Shown one piece after another: positions 8,348-17,651 of a DNA stretch of 64,000 bases (positions within the stretch are counted from its first letter, which is position 1; every line of letters begins with the position of its first letter). Origin of the DNA: Leifsonia sp. Leaf336 (GTDB lineage: Bacteria > Actinomycetota > Actinomycetes > Actinomycetales > Microbacteriaceae). Location: NCBI RefSeq assembly GCF_001423695.1, contig NZ_LMOZ01000003.1:663018-727017 (forward strand), given 5' to 3'. Under the pieces are notes generated by a model that saw only the letters and a list, made by a program, of their open reading frames with translations, did not search any database and was not told the DNA's origin. Position numbers and translations under genes: made by a program.

Positions 8348-9952
8348 TCACGCGACCGCGCCCTCCAGCACCGGAGCGGCGGCCGCACCCTCGCCGAAGT
8401 GCTTGCGCCGGTATGCACGCCACGTCACCGCCCAGCGCTCGGGGTCGTCGAGGTCGTCGTGGTGGGTGTGGTGCACGGTCTGGTTGTGCGGGGCGGTCCG
8501 CACGACCTCCGGCGTCTCGCGCGCCTCCCGTGCGACCTCGGCCAGCACACGCGCGTATTCCTCGAGCTCGGCCTTGGAGTACGACTCGGTCGGCTCCAGG
8601 GTGAACGGCTGAGGCACCACGTAGGGGTGGTGGCTGGTCCAGTAGTGCATCCCGAAGTCGCTCGCCCGGATGCCGATCTCTTCGGAGGTGATCCCGGTCT
8701 CCTCGAACAGCTCCTGCCACGAGTAGCGCACCTGCTCGATGCGGCGGCGCCCGGTGGCGTAGGGAGCGCTGGCCCCGGGGATGTCGAGCACCAGCTTCAT
8801 CAGGTAGTTGTTGTTGAGGACCGCCGTCTCGGCCACGGCGCGCAGCCCGGGAGCGCCGAGCGCGCGGATCCACGCGTAGGTGCGCACGATGTTCGGCACG
8901 ACGCCGTAGAACGGCGCGACCGATCCGATCGACTGCGGCCGGTCGGCGTCGATCACGAAACGGTCGCCGACCCTCTCCACCACCGGTCCCGGCAGGAACG
9001 GCACCAGAGCCTCCGACACCGCGTTGGCGCCGGAGCCCGGGCCGCCGCAGCCGTGCGGCGTGCCGAAGGTCTTGTGGAGGTTGAAGTGGCACACGTCGAA
9101 GCCGGCGTCGCGAGCACGCGTGATTCCGAGGATGCCGTTGGCGTTCGCCTGGTCGTACGACGCGAGCGCTCCGACGGAATGCGCCAGGTCGACCCATTCC
9201 CGGATGCGCGGGTTGTAGATGCCGGTGTCCTCCGGGTTGGTGACCATGATCGCGGCGGTGCGGGGCGAGATCGCCGCGCGCAGCGCCTCCACGTCGGGGT
9301 AGCCGTCGGCGTCGGGGAAGATCGTGATGACCTTGTAGCCGGCCATCTTCGCGGCCGCCGCGTTCGACGGGTGCGAGAAGATCGTCGTGATCACCTCGTC
9401 GCGGGTCTCCGCCTCGCCACGGGAGGCGTGGTAGGCGCGGATCATCGAGATGTTCGCCCAAATGGCCTCCGACCCGCCGCTGGTCTGCAGCGACACCCGG
9501 CTCATCCCCGAGATCTCGGCGAGCATCCGCTCGGTGCGCCAGATGATCTCGAGCACGCCCTGCGCCGCCTCCGGGTCCTGCAGCGGGTGCAGCTCGGTGA
9601 GGTCGGGAGTGCGGATGATCGCCTCGTTGACCTTCGGCGCGTACTTCATGGTGCAGGTGCCCTGACCCACGTCGACGTTGAGGTCGGCGCCGAGGTTCTC
9701 CTGGCTCAGCCGGAGGTAGTGCTTGAGCACGCGCATCTGACCGATCTCGGGCAGCGCGGGCGGCTCGGCACGGCGCAGGGAGGCCGGCAGCGCGGCGACC
9801 ACGTCGCCGACGGCGGCGCGCACGCCGTCCTCCGTGCGCGAGGGGATGACACCGCGCTCACCGGGGGTGTGCAGCTCGAAGACGATGGGCTCGTCCCAGC
9901 GGGCCTGGTGGAAGCGGCGCAGCGCGGGCTTGGGGGCGATGGGGAGACTCAT
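8348..9952 (-). CDS. gcvPB: Glycine decarboxylase (P protein) subunit 2
   Basis: This is the PLP-binding C-terminal half of glycine dehydrogenase, 534 residues. The PLP lysine is K294 in FNLHKTFGTPHGCGGPGSG. The start ATG overlaps the gcvPA stop (ATGA), so the two halves are coupled. P protein decarboxylates glycine and passes the aminomethyl group to lipoyl-GcvH. Neither gcvH nor gcvT is in this window, and, from memory, actinobacteria more often carry one fused P protein, so this split pair may be a second copy or have a modified role. Confidence 0.9.
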   Translation of the reverse strand: MSLPIAPKPALRRFHQARWDEPIVFELHTPGERGVIPSRTEDGVRAAVGDVVAALPASLRRAEPPALPEIGQMRVLKHYLRLSQENLGADLNVDVGQGTCTMKYAPKVNEAIIRTPDLTELHPLQDPEAAQGVLEIIWRTERMLAEISGMSRVSLQTSGGSEAIWANISMIRAYHASRGEAETRDEVITTIFSHPSNAAAAKMAGYKVITIFPDADGYPDVEALRAAISPRTAAIMVTNPEDTGIYNPRIREWVDLAHSVGALASYDQANANGILGITRARDAGFDVCHFNLHKTFGTPHGCGGPGSGANAVSEALVPFLPGPVVERVGDRFVIDADRPQSIGSVAPFYGVVPNIVRTYAWIRALGAPGLRAVAETAVLNNNYLMKLVLDIPGASAPYATGRRRIEQVRYSWQELFEETGITSEEIGIRASDFGMHYWTSHHPYVVPQPFTLEPTESYSKAELEEYARVLAEVAREARETPEVVRTAPHNQTVHHTHHDDLDDPERWAVTWRAYRRKHFGEGAAAAPVLEGAVA

Positions 9953-11325
9953 CGGTCGCTCTCCTTCAGAACGGCGCCGAACGCGGCGGCGAGGTCGTCG
10001 ATGTCGGTCTGGGTGTTCTGCTCGGTGACGCATACCAGCAGGCGCATGTCATCCAGCGCGAGGCCCGGCTCGAAGCCGCGGGCGCGCAGGGCGGACACCA
10101 GCGCGGGCACGGTGAGGGAGGCCTCCCCCAGGTCGAGCACGAACTCGCGGAAGTGGATGGCGTCGTCGGCGGCGGTCACGCCGGGCACCGCGGTAAGGGC
10201 GGCGCGGGCATATGCCGTTCGGGACATGATGGTGTCGCCGAGCTCGGCCATCCCCTGCGGGCCCATCAGAGCGAGGTAGACGCCGGCGGCGATCCCCCAC
10301 AGGGCGGCCGCGGTGCCCACCCACTCCTTGCCCTCCTCGCGCACCGCGAACGACGTGCGGTCGTAGGCGACGTCGCCGAAGCCGTACTCGCCCTCCACGT
10401 CGGTGGAGGCCAGGCCGAACAGCCGCGACGGCATCTCCATCACGAGCCGGGTGTCGTCGGGGACGGCGATGAAGCCGCCGTGCGCGCCGCCGAACCACGG
10501 GTGCAGCCCGAGCGACTGGATGTCGCCGTGCACGATGTCCGCGCCGTGATCGGCGGGGGAGGCGAGCACACCGAGACCGATCGGGTCCGTGCCGGCGACC
10601 AGCAGCGCTCCGCTCGCGTGCGCGGCGTCGGCGAGCTCGGCGACGGCGGTCTCGAGCGCTCCGTGGAAGCTCGGCGTCTCGACCCACACCGCGGCGGTGT
10701 CCGGGCCGATGAGGGCGGTCGCTGCGGCGACGTCAGCGACGCCGTTCACGGTCGGCACGACGTGGAGGTCCGCGACCGGCAGCAGATAGTCGCGCACTTT
10801 CGAGAGCTTGTCCGGGTGGGCATCGCTGACGAGCAGGATTCCACGGCGTCCGGTGACGCGGGTCGCCATCGCCAGCGCGGTTGCCGCCGCCTGGTAACCG
10901 TCATAGGTGGGTACGTTGACCACGTCGAGGTTCAGCAGCTCGCCCATCAGCGACTGGTACTGGAACAGCGCCTGGAACCGCCCGTGGTCCTCGTACGGCT
11001 CACCTGCGTAGGCAGTGAGGAACTCGCTGCGGTTGATGACCTCGTCCACAACCGCCGGCACCGCGTGGTTGTAGGTGCCGGCCCCGAGGAACAGCCGCCC
11101 CGGCTCCACGGCGCGGTTGCGGCGCAGGAGCCCGCCGACGTGACGCACCAGATCCTGCTCGGCGACGAGCGGCTCCGGAAGGTCGAGGTCGCGTCCCAGC
11201 CGGAGGTCGGCGGGGACGTCGGCGTAGAACTCCTCGACGCTCGCTGCACCGACGGCGTCGAGCATCGCCTGCCGCGACTCGGGTGCCGTGTTCGGCACAT
11301 ACGGATGGACGAAGGGGTGAGTCAT
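9949..11325 (-). CDS. gcvPA: Glycine decarboxylase (P protein) subunit 1
   Basis: The 458-residue protein matches the N-terminal half of glycine dehydrogenase: early HPYVPNTAPESRQAMLDAVG, then FLGAGTYNHAVPAVVDEV and PYEDHGRFQALFQYQSLMGELL, and QSLGLHPWFGGAHGGF. It pairs with GcvPB as a heterotetramer. It is the first gene of the gcvPA-gcvPB-AcoX-SDR unit. The start lies 19 nt after the beta-galactosidase stop (11345), so read-through from the sugar genes is possible. The upstream sequence CCGAGAGAGGCC (minus strand) offers a weak ribosome site. Confidence 0.9.
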   Translation of the reverse strand: MTHPFVHPYVPNTAPESRQAMLDAVGAASVEEFYADVPADLRLGRDLDLPEPLVAEQDLVRHVGGLLRRNRAVEPGRLFLGAGTYNHAVPAVVDEVINRSEFLTAYAGEPYEDHGRFQALFQYQSLMGELLNLDVVNVPTYDGYQAAATALAMATRVTGRRGILLVSDAHPDKLSKVRDYLLPVADLHVVPTVNGVADVAAATALIGPDTAAVWVETPSFHGALETAVAELADAAHASGALLVAGTDPIGLGVLASPADHGADIVHGDIQSLGLHPWFGGAHGGFIAVPDDTRLVMEMPSRLFGLASTDVEGEYGFGDVAYDRTSFAVREEGKEWVGTAAALWGIAAGVYLALMGPQGMAELGDTIMSRTAYARAALTAVPGVTAADDAIHFREFVLDLGEASLTVPALVSALRARGFEPGLALDDMRLLVCVTEQNTQTDIDDLAAAFGAVLKESDR

Positions 11326-11344
11326 GCTGGCCTCTCTCGGTGTT

Positions 11345-13366
11345 TCAGACGGTCGGGTGCTCGATCACGGCGACGCCGAACGCCCCGAGCGGCAGTCCCG
11401 CGCCGGCGTCCGCGCCGGTGAGCAGGTCGGTGCCGCCCGGGATGCGCGGTGCGACCCGCGCCTCCCGGCCGTGGTTGAGCACGAAGGTGAAGTCGGTGAC
11501 GCCGTCGGTGCGGGTGACGACCTCCAGCGAGGTGTCGGGCTCGCCGAACTCGACGCCGGCGGCCGTGAACACGTCGGTGAGCACCGCGCGCATCCCGGCG
11601 TCGTCCAGTCCGGCGGCCAGATACCAGGCGGCGCCGTCGCCGTGCGCGCGCCGGGTCAGCGCCGGGAGGCCGACGAGGTCGCCGTCGGCGAAGCGGGCGA
11701 GCACGTCGGTGCCCGGCGCCGCCTCGATCCACTCGCCCCAGACCCTCGTGGAGTGCAGGACGCCGCCCAGCTCGACCGCGCGGTGCGCACCGTCGGCCAG
11801 CGGCCACCACTCGTCCACCTCGACGCCGAGGAGGTCGCGGAGCGGGCCGGGCGCTCCCCCGGCGTGCACCTGCTCGCGGTGGTCGACGACCCCGGAGAAC
11901 GGGCCCACGACCACGTGGCCGCCGGCCGCGACGAACGCGCTCAGCGCCTCCGCCTGCTCTGCCGTCGCCGCATAGAGGTTCGGGACGAGCACGACGCGGT
12001 GATCACCGAACGGCCCGGAGGCGCGGGAGACATCCACTGGCTGCCCCAGCGCGAAGGCCGCAGCGTGCCAGGCCCGCGCCTCGATCAGCCAGTCGAGCCG
12101 CTGCGACGGCATCGACTCGGTCTGCGTCACTCCCCACCAGGCGTCCCAGTCGGCCACGAGCGCGACGGATGAGCGCACGCGGGTGCCGCGCACGGCCTCC
12201 AGCCTCTTCAGCTCGGCGCCGAGCGCCTTCGACTCCCGGTAACTGCGGCTGCGCTCGCCGCGGTGACCGAGTATCGCCGAGTGGAACTTCTCGGGCCCGA
12301 ACTTCGCCTGCCGCCACTGGAAGAACATCACGCCGTCTGAGCCGTGGGCGACGGCCTGGAGGCTGCCGAGCCGCAGCTGCCCCGGCGCCTTCGGCACGTT
12401 GACGTCGCGCCAGCTCACGGCGCTGGGCGCCTGCTCCAGCAGCAGCCACGGGCGGCCGTCCTTCAGGCTGCGCATGAGCCCGTAATTGAGGGCCGCGGCC
12501 ACGTGGGCGTGCGGGTCGGCCGGGTCGGGATAGGCGTCGTCGGTCACCAGGTCCTCCGCGTCGGCGAAGTCCCAGTAGTCGAGCTCGCGGAAGAGGCTCA
12601 TGAAGTTGGTGGTCACCGCGATCTCGGGGGTGACCTCCCGCAGCACGTCGACCTCGGCCGTGAAGAGCTCGAGGAGGGCGTCGGACGAGAACCGCTCGAA
12701 GTCGACGACGTGCGCCGGGTTGATCGGACCGGTCGCGGTCCGTGGCGGCTCGATCTGGTCGAAGCTCAGGTAGTGCTGGCCCCAGCAGCTCGTGCCCCAC
12801 GCCTCGTTGAGGCCGGCGATGTCGCCGTAGCGGGCCTCCAGCCAGCGGCGGAAGTGCCGCGCCGACTCCGGGCACCAGCAGCGCGCGACATGGTCGCCGT
12901 ACTCGTTGGAGACGTGCCAGAGCGCGAGGGCGGGGTGCTCTCCGTAGCGCTCGGCGAGGGCGCGGGTCAGACGCAGCGCTGCCTGCCGGAACACGGGGGA
13001 GCTCGGGCAGTACGACTGGCGCGAGCCGAACTCGAGCCGCACTCCGTCGGCGTTCCACGGCAGCACCTCGGGGTGCTCGCGCACCAGCCAGGCGGGAGGC
13101 GTCGCGGTGGCCGTGGCCAGGTCGATCGTGATGCCGGAGGCCCAGAGCAGGTCGATGATCCGGTCGAGCCCCGCGAAGTCCCAGCGGCCGGGCTCGGGCT
13201 CCAGCAGCGGCCACGAGAACACCGGCAGCGTGACGATGTTGACGCCGGCCTCCACCATCAGCCGCACATCCTCGGCCCAGACCTCCTCCGGCCACTGGTC
13301 GGGGTTGTAGTCCCCGCCGTAGGCGAGAGCGTCGAGCCGGATGCTCCGGGGCTCGGGGATCGTCAT
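11345..13366 (-). CDS. Beta-galactosidase, glycoside hydrolase family 42
   Basis: GH42 enzymes hydrolyse beta-D-galactosides, often plant- or oligosaccharide-derived. The 673-residue protein has the family size. The acid/base Glu is E155 in WHVSNEYG, the nucleophile E311 in LLLEQAPSAVSWR, and the zinc-cluster-like Cys residues are in ARCWCPESAR and nearby. No signal peptide is seen, so it should act in the cytosol on imported oligosaccharides. GAGGAG precedes the ATG. The divergent intergenic region to the GntR gene holds the 17-bp operator, shared with the ABC transporter promoter. Confidence 0.92.
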   Translation of the reverse strand: MTIPEPRSIRLDALAYGGDYNPDQWPEEVWAEDVRLMVEAGVNIVTLPVFSWPLLEPEPGRWDFAGLDRIIDLLWASGITIDLATATATPPAWLVREHPEVLPWNADGVRLEFGSRQSYCPSSPVFRQAALRLTRALAERYGEHPALALWHVSNEYGDHVARCWCPESARHFRRWLEARYGDIAGLNEAWGTSCWGQHYLSFDQIEPPRTATGPINPAHVVDFERFSSDALLELFTAEVDVLREVTPEIAVTTNFMSLFRELDYWDFADAEDLVTDDAYPDPADPHAHVAAALNYGLMRSLKDGRPWLLLEQAPSAVSWRDVNVPKAPGQLRLGSLQAVAHGSDGVMFFQWRQAKFGPEKFHSAILGHRGERSRSYRESKALGAELKRLEAVRGTRVRSSVALVADWDAWWGVTQTESMPSQRLDWLIEARAWHAAAFALGQPVDVSRASGPFGDHRVVLVPNLYAATAEQAEALSAFVAAGGHVVVGPFSGVVDHREQVHAGGAPGPLRDLLGVEVDEWWPLADGAHRAVELGGVLHSTRVWGEWIEAAPGTDVLARFADGDLVGLPALTRRAHGDGAAWYLAAGLDDAGMRAVLTDVFTAAGVEFGEPDTSLEVVTRTDGVTDFTFVLNHGREARVAPRIPGGTDLLTGADAGAGLPLGAFGVAVIEHPTV

Positions 13367-13403
13367 CGGTCTCCTCGGATCGCTTGTGTGTGGTCAGTGT
13401 CGA

Positions 13404-13420
13404 CTGTATTCTGTATACAG
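13404..13420. promoter_or_regulatory. Putative GntR operator, site 1 (galactosidase/gntR intergenic)
   Basis: CTGTATTCTGTATACAG contains the perfect 10-bp palindrome CTGTATACAG at 13411-13420. On the minus strand TATACA inside it is a plausible -10 for the beta-galactosidase gene, so a bound repressor would cover the promoter. The same 17 bases occur at 19016-19032. The adjacent FCD-type GntR gene is the obvious candidate binder. Confidence 0.7.
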
Positions 13421-13493
13421 CAACGCTAAAGGGATCGAAGCCACGGGTCAAGCCCTAAGCTGACGACCACGAGTCCGGCCAGGAGGGTCACAC

Positions 13494-14153
13494 ATGGCGA
13501 TCGAGCGCAAGAACCTGCGTTCCCAGGTCCGCGAGGAACTGATCGCGCGCATGCGCGCCGGAGATGTGCGCCCGGGGGAGAGCATCAACGAGGTGCAGCT
13601 CGCCGCCGAGCTCGGTGTGTCGCGCACGCCGCTGCGGGAGGCCCTCATCGCCCTCGAGTCGGAGGGCCAGATCGAGAGCGAGAACGGCAAGGGCTTCCGG
13701 TTCGTGCCGCTCAGTGCGCGCGAGTTCGAGGAGCTCTGCCCGATCATCGTCACCCTGGAGGGCCTCGCGCTCGACCTCTCGCCCGTCGACGAGCTGTCCG
13801 CGCTCGGCGAGCGCCTGGGTGCTCTGGCCGCCGCCTTCTCGGACGACGTCGCCGAGCACGCCGTCGTCAACCGCAAGGACGACGAGTGGCACAACCTCAT
13901 GCTGAGCGCCTGCCCGAACAAGAAGCTGCTGGAGCAGATCGCCCAGGTGCGTAGTGCCATCCACCGCTACGAGTCGCTTCTCGTGGGCGACGAGGTGCTG
14001 GTCGAGCGCTCCGCGGAGGAGCACGCCGAGATCGCGCGCCACCTCGTCGAGCGCGACGTGCCCGCCGCGAAGGCGGCCCTCTCCGAGAACTGGACCAACG
14101 GCATGCGCCGACTGCTCGCCGACGCCGGCATCAAATGGGAGCGGCTGGGCTGA
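13494..14153 (+). CDS. GntR-family transcriptional regulator (FCD domain)
   Basis: This 219-residue regulator has an N-terminal winged helix (residues about 5-72; INEVQLAAELGVSRTPLREALIALESEGQIE) and a helical C-terminal FCD-type ligand domain with the metal/ligand-binding pattern DDEWHNLMLSACPN and EEHAEIARHLVERD. AGGAGG lies about 8 nt before the ATG. It is divergent from the beta-galactosidase and probably represses it and the transporter through the two 17-bp sites. The ligand is unknown; a sugar acid or galactoside-derived metabolite is plausible. Its 3' end overlaps the convergent glycosidase by 23 nt. Confidence 0.9.
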   Translation: MAIERKNLRSQVREELIARMRAGDVRPGESINEVQLAAELGVSRTPLREALIALESEGQIESENGKGFRFVPLSAREFEELCPIIVTLEGLALDLSPVDELSALGERLGALAAAFSDDVAEHAVVNRKDDEWHNLMLSACPNKKLLEQIAQVRSAIHRYESLLVGDEVLVERSAEEHAEIARHLVERDVPAAKAALSENWTNGMRRLLADAGIKWERLG

Positions 14154-15777
14154 CCGCTACCGACAGGTCCACGAACAGCGCGGCCGACCACCCGAAGGCC
14201 GTCGTCGCCGTGCGCGCCCTCTCGCCCGTGGTCGGGTTGAAGTATTCGTGGGGTCCGCCGCCGTGGATGACCAGGCGCAGCGTCTCCTCGATCAGCTCGC
14301 GCGCCCGCGACGCGTGCCCCGACACCGCGAGGCCTTCGGCCAGCAGTGCGTTGACGTTGACCCAGACCGGGCCGCGCCACATGCGTTCATCGGAGTAGTG
14401 GGCGTCGCGACGGGCGACGGTCGGCACGCTCCAGGTGGTCGCGAAGCGGTCGGGGTCGGAGAGTGCTGCGACGATGCCGGTCACGTAGCGACCGGGCAGC
14501 CGGCCCGTTATGAGGGGCAGCAGCGACACCGCCGTCTCCGCGGCGATCGGTGTGCCCGCGCCGGACGACCGGAAGTAGCCCGAGGCGTCATCCCACATCC
14601 CCTCCAGCAGCCCCAGTGTCCGGGAGGCCCGCGCGGCGTAGCGCGCAGCTCCTGCTGCATCCCCGACCGACCGCGCCCGGGCCGCGAGGAGGTCGTCCTG
14701 CAGGATCAGGTAGGCCGCGAGGTCCGGCGACGCGACCGGAAGCTCCGCGTCGAAGACCGGGCTGTCGTCGAGCCCGGACGAGTAGGGGTGCCCGTACTCG
14801 GGCATCCCGTCGCCGTCGAGGTCGGAATGCGTGAACCACCACTCCTGGCTGCGTGCCACGACCTCCCACGCTCTGTCGAAGAACGCGGGGTCGTCGACGA
14901 AGCCCTCCAGCCGGCGCAGCGCCCAGGCGGCGAGCGGCGGTTTGGTGAGCGGGATCGGCGCGGAAGGGTCGGCGATGGCAGAGCCGGCGCGGCGCAGGTT
15001 CTCCCTGTCGCCGGGCGGGAGGTCGTCGCTCGACGCGAGGACGCCCTCGTCGTGCACGACGTCCGGCAGCTGGCCGTCGGCGCTCGGGTAGGCGAACGCC
15101 AGTTCCAGCTGCTCCCGCGCCAGCTCGGGGTCGCCGTGCCGGAGACCGGAGGCGATGAAGTACGCGTCCCACTGCCAGAGGCCGACGTAGCCGATCTTCG
15201 ACGGCACGACCGCCCGTGCCCCGCGGCCGGGCAACGAGACGATGTTGGCGCCGAGCACCCACCAGCAGAAGGCGGTCATGTCGGCGAGGTCGTCGCGCAC
15301 GGCGGGCGTGCGGGCGAACCACTCGTCCCACACCGCAGTCGTCGCCGCGAGAGCGGTCTCGTGCGCCTCCGCCGGGACACGAGAGACCCCGTCGGCGGAG
15401 ATCCACACTGCGCCATCCGCTGAGGAGTACAACGTGGGCGCACCGTCCGAGGGGAGGCCGACCTCCACGGACCATGTCCCGCCGCCGCCCACGCTCAGCG
15501 CCGCGGGCCCGTCGAAGGTCACCGTCACGTCGGTGCCGCTGAACGCGATGCGGTCGGGATGCACGGTCGACACGGGAGCGACGTGCCCCTCGCCGTCGAG
15601 CACGCGCAGCGTCCGCACGAGCACGCAGTCGTCGAGGTCGCGCTCGTACTCGGCGAGCCGGATGGTCAGCGAGTCGGGCAGCGCAGCGTCGCGGAACACC
15701 AGGAGGCGCGACCCCGGAAGTGTGAACGGCGCCGACACCAGGTCGAGGAACGGCGAGACACGATCGGGGATGCTCAT
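14131..15777 (-). CDS. Glycosidase with (alpha/alpha)6 barrel (GH63/MGH1-like)
   Basis: The 548-residue protein has an N-terminal beta-rich region and a six-hairpin barrel from about residue 150. It shows SKIGYVGLWQWDAYFIASGLRHGDPELAREQL, MPEYGHPYSSGLDDSPVFD and the late MWRGPVWVNVNALLAEGL and GGPHEYFNPTTGE segments, typical of GH63/trehalase-like enzymes. W-D-A and the E in HEYFNP are likely catalytic-region residues. There is no signal peptide. It is the last gene of the transporter operon, with its ATG overlapping the upstream permease stop, and probably processes the imported oligosaccharide. Confidence 0.8.
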   Translation of the reverse strand: MSIPDRVSPFLDLVSAPFTLPGSRLLVFRDAALPDSLTIRLAEYERDLDDCVLVRTLRVLDGEGHVAPVSTVHPDRIAFSGTDVTVTFDGPAALSVGGGGTWSVEVGLPSDGAPTLYSSADGAVWISADGVSRVPAEAHETALAATTAVWDEWFARTPAVRDDLADMTAFCWWVLGANIVSLPGRGARAVVPSKIGYVGLWQWDAYFIASGLRHGDPELAREQLELAFAYPSADGQLPDVVHDEGVLASSDDLPPGDRENLRRAGSAIADPSAPIPLTKPPLAAWALRRLEGFVDDPAFFDRAWEVVARSQEWWFTHSDLDGDGMPEYGHPYSSGLDDSPVFDAELPVASPDLAAYLILQDDLLAARARSVGDAAGAARYAARASRTLGLLEGMWDDASGYFRSSGAGTPIAAETAVSLLPLITGRLPGRYVTGIVAALSDPDRFATTWSVPTVARRDAHYSDERMWRGPVWVNVNALLAEGLAVSGHASRARELIEETLRLVIHGGGPHEYFNPTTGERARTATTAFGWSAALFVDLSVAVSPAAPI

Positions 15778-16679
15778 CGACCGCCCAGCCCCGACGCCGC
15801 CATGCTGTTGAGGATGCGCCGCTGCCCGATCACGAACGCGATCAGCATCGGGATGGTGGCGATGGCCGAGGCGGCCATGATCAGGCCGTAGTTGACCGAG
15901 CCGAACTGGCCGCGGAAGCTCTGCAGCAGCAGCGGCACCGTGAAGTTCTCCTGCGAGTTGAGGATCACCAGCGGCAGCAGGAAGTTGTTCCAGGTGCTCA
16001 GCGCCACGATGATCGCGAGCGCGCCGAGCCCGGGCTTGAGGTTCGGGAGGATGATGCTCCAGAAGATCCGCCAGCGGCCTGCGCCGTCGACGATCGCCGC
16101 CTCCTCCAGCTCCTTCGGCAGGGACAGCACGAACTGGCGCATCAGGAACACGGCGAACGGGTTCGCGAGTGCCGCAGGCACGATCAGCGCGAGGTGGGAG
16201 TCCACCCAGCCGAGGCGGGCCATCAGGAAGTAGAACGGGATCAGCGTCACCTGCATCGGGATCATCTGCGTCGCCAGGAAGACGATGAAGAGCACCCGGC
16301 TGCCTCGGAATGGGATGCGGGCGAACGCGTAGCCGGCCATCGCGGCGGTGATCAGCGTTCCGGCGACCACCAGCACGGCGATGTAGATCGTGTTCCAGTA
16401 CGCCGACCCGAAGGGCACGTCGTTCCAGGCGTCCACGTAGTTCTGCAGGGTGAACGGCTGCGGCCAGAGGCTCAGCGGGTCGTTCAGCAGCTGGGGGAGC
16501 GACTTGAACGAGGTGAACAGCATCCAGAGGAACGGGAACACCATCGCGATTCCGCCGGCCAGCAGCACGAGGTGGAGGACGGCCTTGCGGGCCCGGGCGG
16601 CGCCCTTGCCGGTTCGCGGTGCGCGCGGGGCGGGTGCCGCGGGGGCGGTGGAGGTCGAGGTCAGTTCGGCGGTGGTCAT
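15774..16679 (-). CDS. Sugar ABC transporter permease (MalG/CUT1 type)
   Basis: The 301-residue protein has a Thr/Ala/Pro-rich cytoplasmic N-terminus, six membrane helices and the EAA loop LEEAAIVDGAGRWRIFWSIILPNLKPGL that docks the ATPase. The layout is that of CUT1 family inner-membrane permeases. No ATPase gene lies in the locus, so a shared MsiK-like ATPase elsewhere is probable. Stop and start overlap with both neighbours (4 nt) shows translational coupling. Confidence 0.92.
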   Translation of the reverse strand: MTTAELTSTSTAPAAPAPRAPRTGKGAARARKAVLHLVLLAGGIAMVFPFLWMLFTSFKSLPQLLNDPLSLWPQPFTLQNYVDAWNDVPFGSAYWNTIYIAVLVVAGTLITAAMAGYAFARIPFRGSRVLFIVFLATQMIPMQVTLIPFYFLMARLGWVDSHLALIVPAALANPFAVFLMRQFVLSLPKELEEAAIVDGAGRWRIFWSIILPNLKPGLGALAIIVALSTWNNFLLPLVILNSQENFTVPLLLQSFRGQFGSVNYGLIMAASAIATIPMLIAFVIGQRRILNSMAASGLGGR

Positions 16680-17641
16680 GCGGCACCATCCTCGTAGTGG
16701 ACGAACTTCTTCTGCGCGGTGAACTGGATGCCCGTGATCACCAGTGTGATGATCAGCAGGATGATGGAGGCCGCGCTGGCCGGCCCGAACTGGAACTTGC
16801 CGAAGCCCAGGTCGTAGATGTGGTAGACGATCGTGCGGGTGGCGTTGTCGGGCCCGGCGTTCGCCGTGAGGATGAACACGGTGTCGAACGTCTGCAGCGA
16901 GCTGATGAACGCGATGACCGTCGAGAAGAAGATGATCGGCGACAGCAACGGCAGGCGCACCCGGAAGAACAGGGTGAGCGCGCCGGCGCCGTCGAGGCGG
17001 GCCGCCTCGATGACAGCGGGCGAGATGTTCTGGAGGCCGGCCAGGAAGATGATCACGTTGAGGCCGACGGACGACCAGATCGTGACGATGCACACCGCCA
17101 GGAGCGCGAGGTGCGGGTCGCCCAGCCAGTCCGGCGGCGCGACGTGGAAGACCGAGGCGATGAAGCCGCTGATCACGCCGTCCTTGCGGAACAGCTGCTG
17201 CCAGATCATCGCGACCGCCACCGACGAGGTGACCACCGGTGCGAAGAACAGGATCAGGTAGAGCGTGCGGGTCTTCAGCCGTTCCAGGGCCACGGCCAGC
17301 ACCACGGCCAGCCCGAGGCCGATCGGCACCGTGATGAGTGCGATCAGCAGGGTGTTGAGGATCGACCTCCCGAACAGCGGATCGGTGAGCTCGGTCTTGA
17401 AGTTGTCGAAGCCGACCCAGCTGAGGTCGTTCAGACCGTCCCAGTGGGCGAAGGCGAGCACGAGGCTCGCGATGAACGGCACGACGACGAAGAGCGCCAT
17501 CCCGAGCAGCTGCGGCCCGACGAACACGTAGCCCCAGCGCCGGTCGCGACGCCGCCAGGCGGACTCCTTGCGGAGCCCGCCCGGCAGAGCGGGGGTGACC
17601 TCGGCCTCGGTGACGACCGATGCTTCTCCCAATGCGCTCAC
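16676..17641 (-). CDS. Sugar ABC transporter permease (MalF/CUT1 type)
   Basis: This 321-residue permease has an extended charged N-terminus, then about six helices beginning GYVFVGPQLLGMALFVVVPF and the EAA loop VIEAARLDGAGALTLFFRVRLPLLSP. It forms a heterodimer with the downstream MalG-type protein. The start is GTG, 10 nt after the stop of the binding protein gene. The final QFTAQKKFVHYED tail is common in this group. Confidence 0.92.
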   Translation of the reverse strand: MSALGEASVVTEAEVTPALPGGLRKESAWRRRDRRWGYVFVGPQLLGMALFVVVPFIASLVLAFAHWDGLNDLSWVGFDNFKTELTDPLFGRSILNTLLIALITVPIGLGLAVVLAVALERLKTRTLYLILFFAPVVTSSVAVAMIWQQLFRKDGVISGFIASVFHVAPPDWLGDPHLALLAVCIVTIWSSVGLNVIIFLAGLQNISPAVIEAARLDGAGALTLFFRVRLPLLSPIIFFSTVIAFISSLQTFDTVFILTANAGPDNATRTIVYHIYDLGFGKFQFGPASAASIILLIITLVITGIQFTAQKKFVHYEDGAA

Positions 17642-17651
17642 GTCGTTCGCC

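Noticed and set aside
15575-15594. CGACGTGCCCCTCG in the barrel glycosidase, like the right arm end of the palindromic element
   Set aside because: The match is short with no paired left arm.
16413-16424. GGGCACGTCGTT in the MalG-type permease, like half of the palindromic element
   Set aside because: Only one arm start matches, there is no second arm, and the encoded VPFG lies in a normally conserved permease region.
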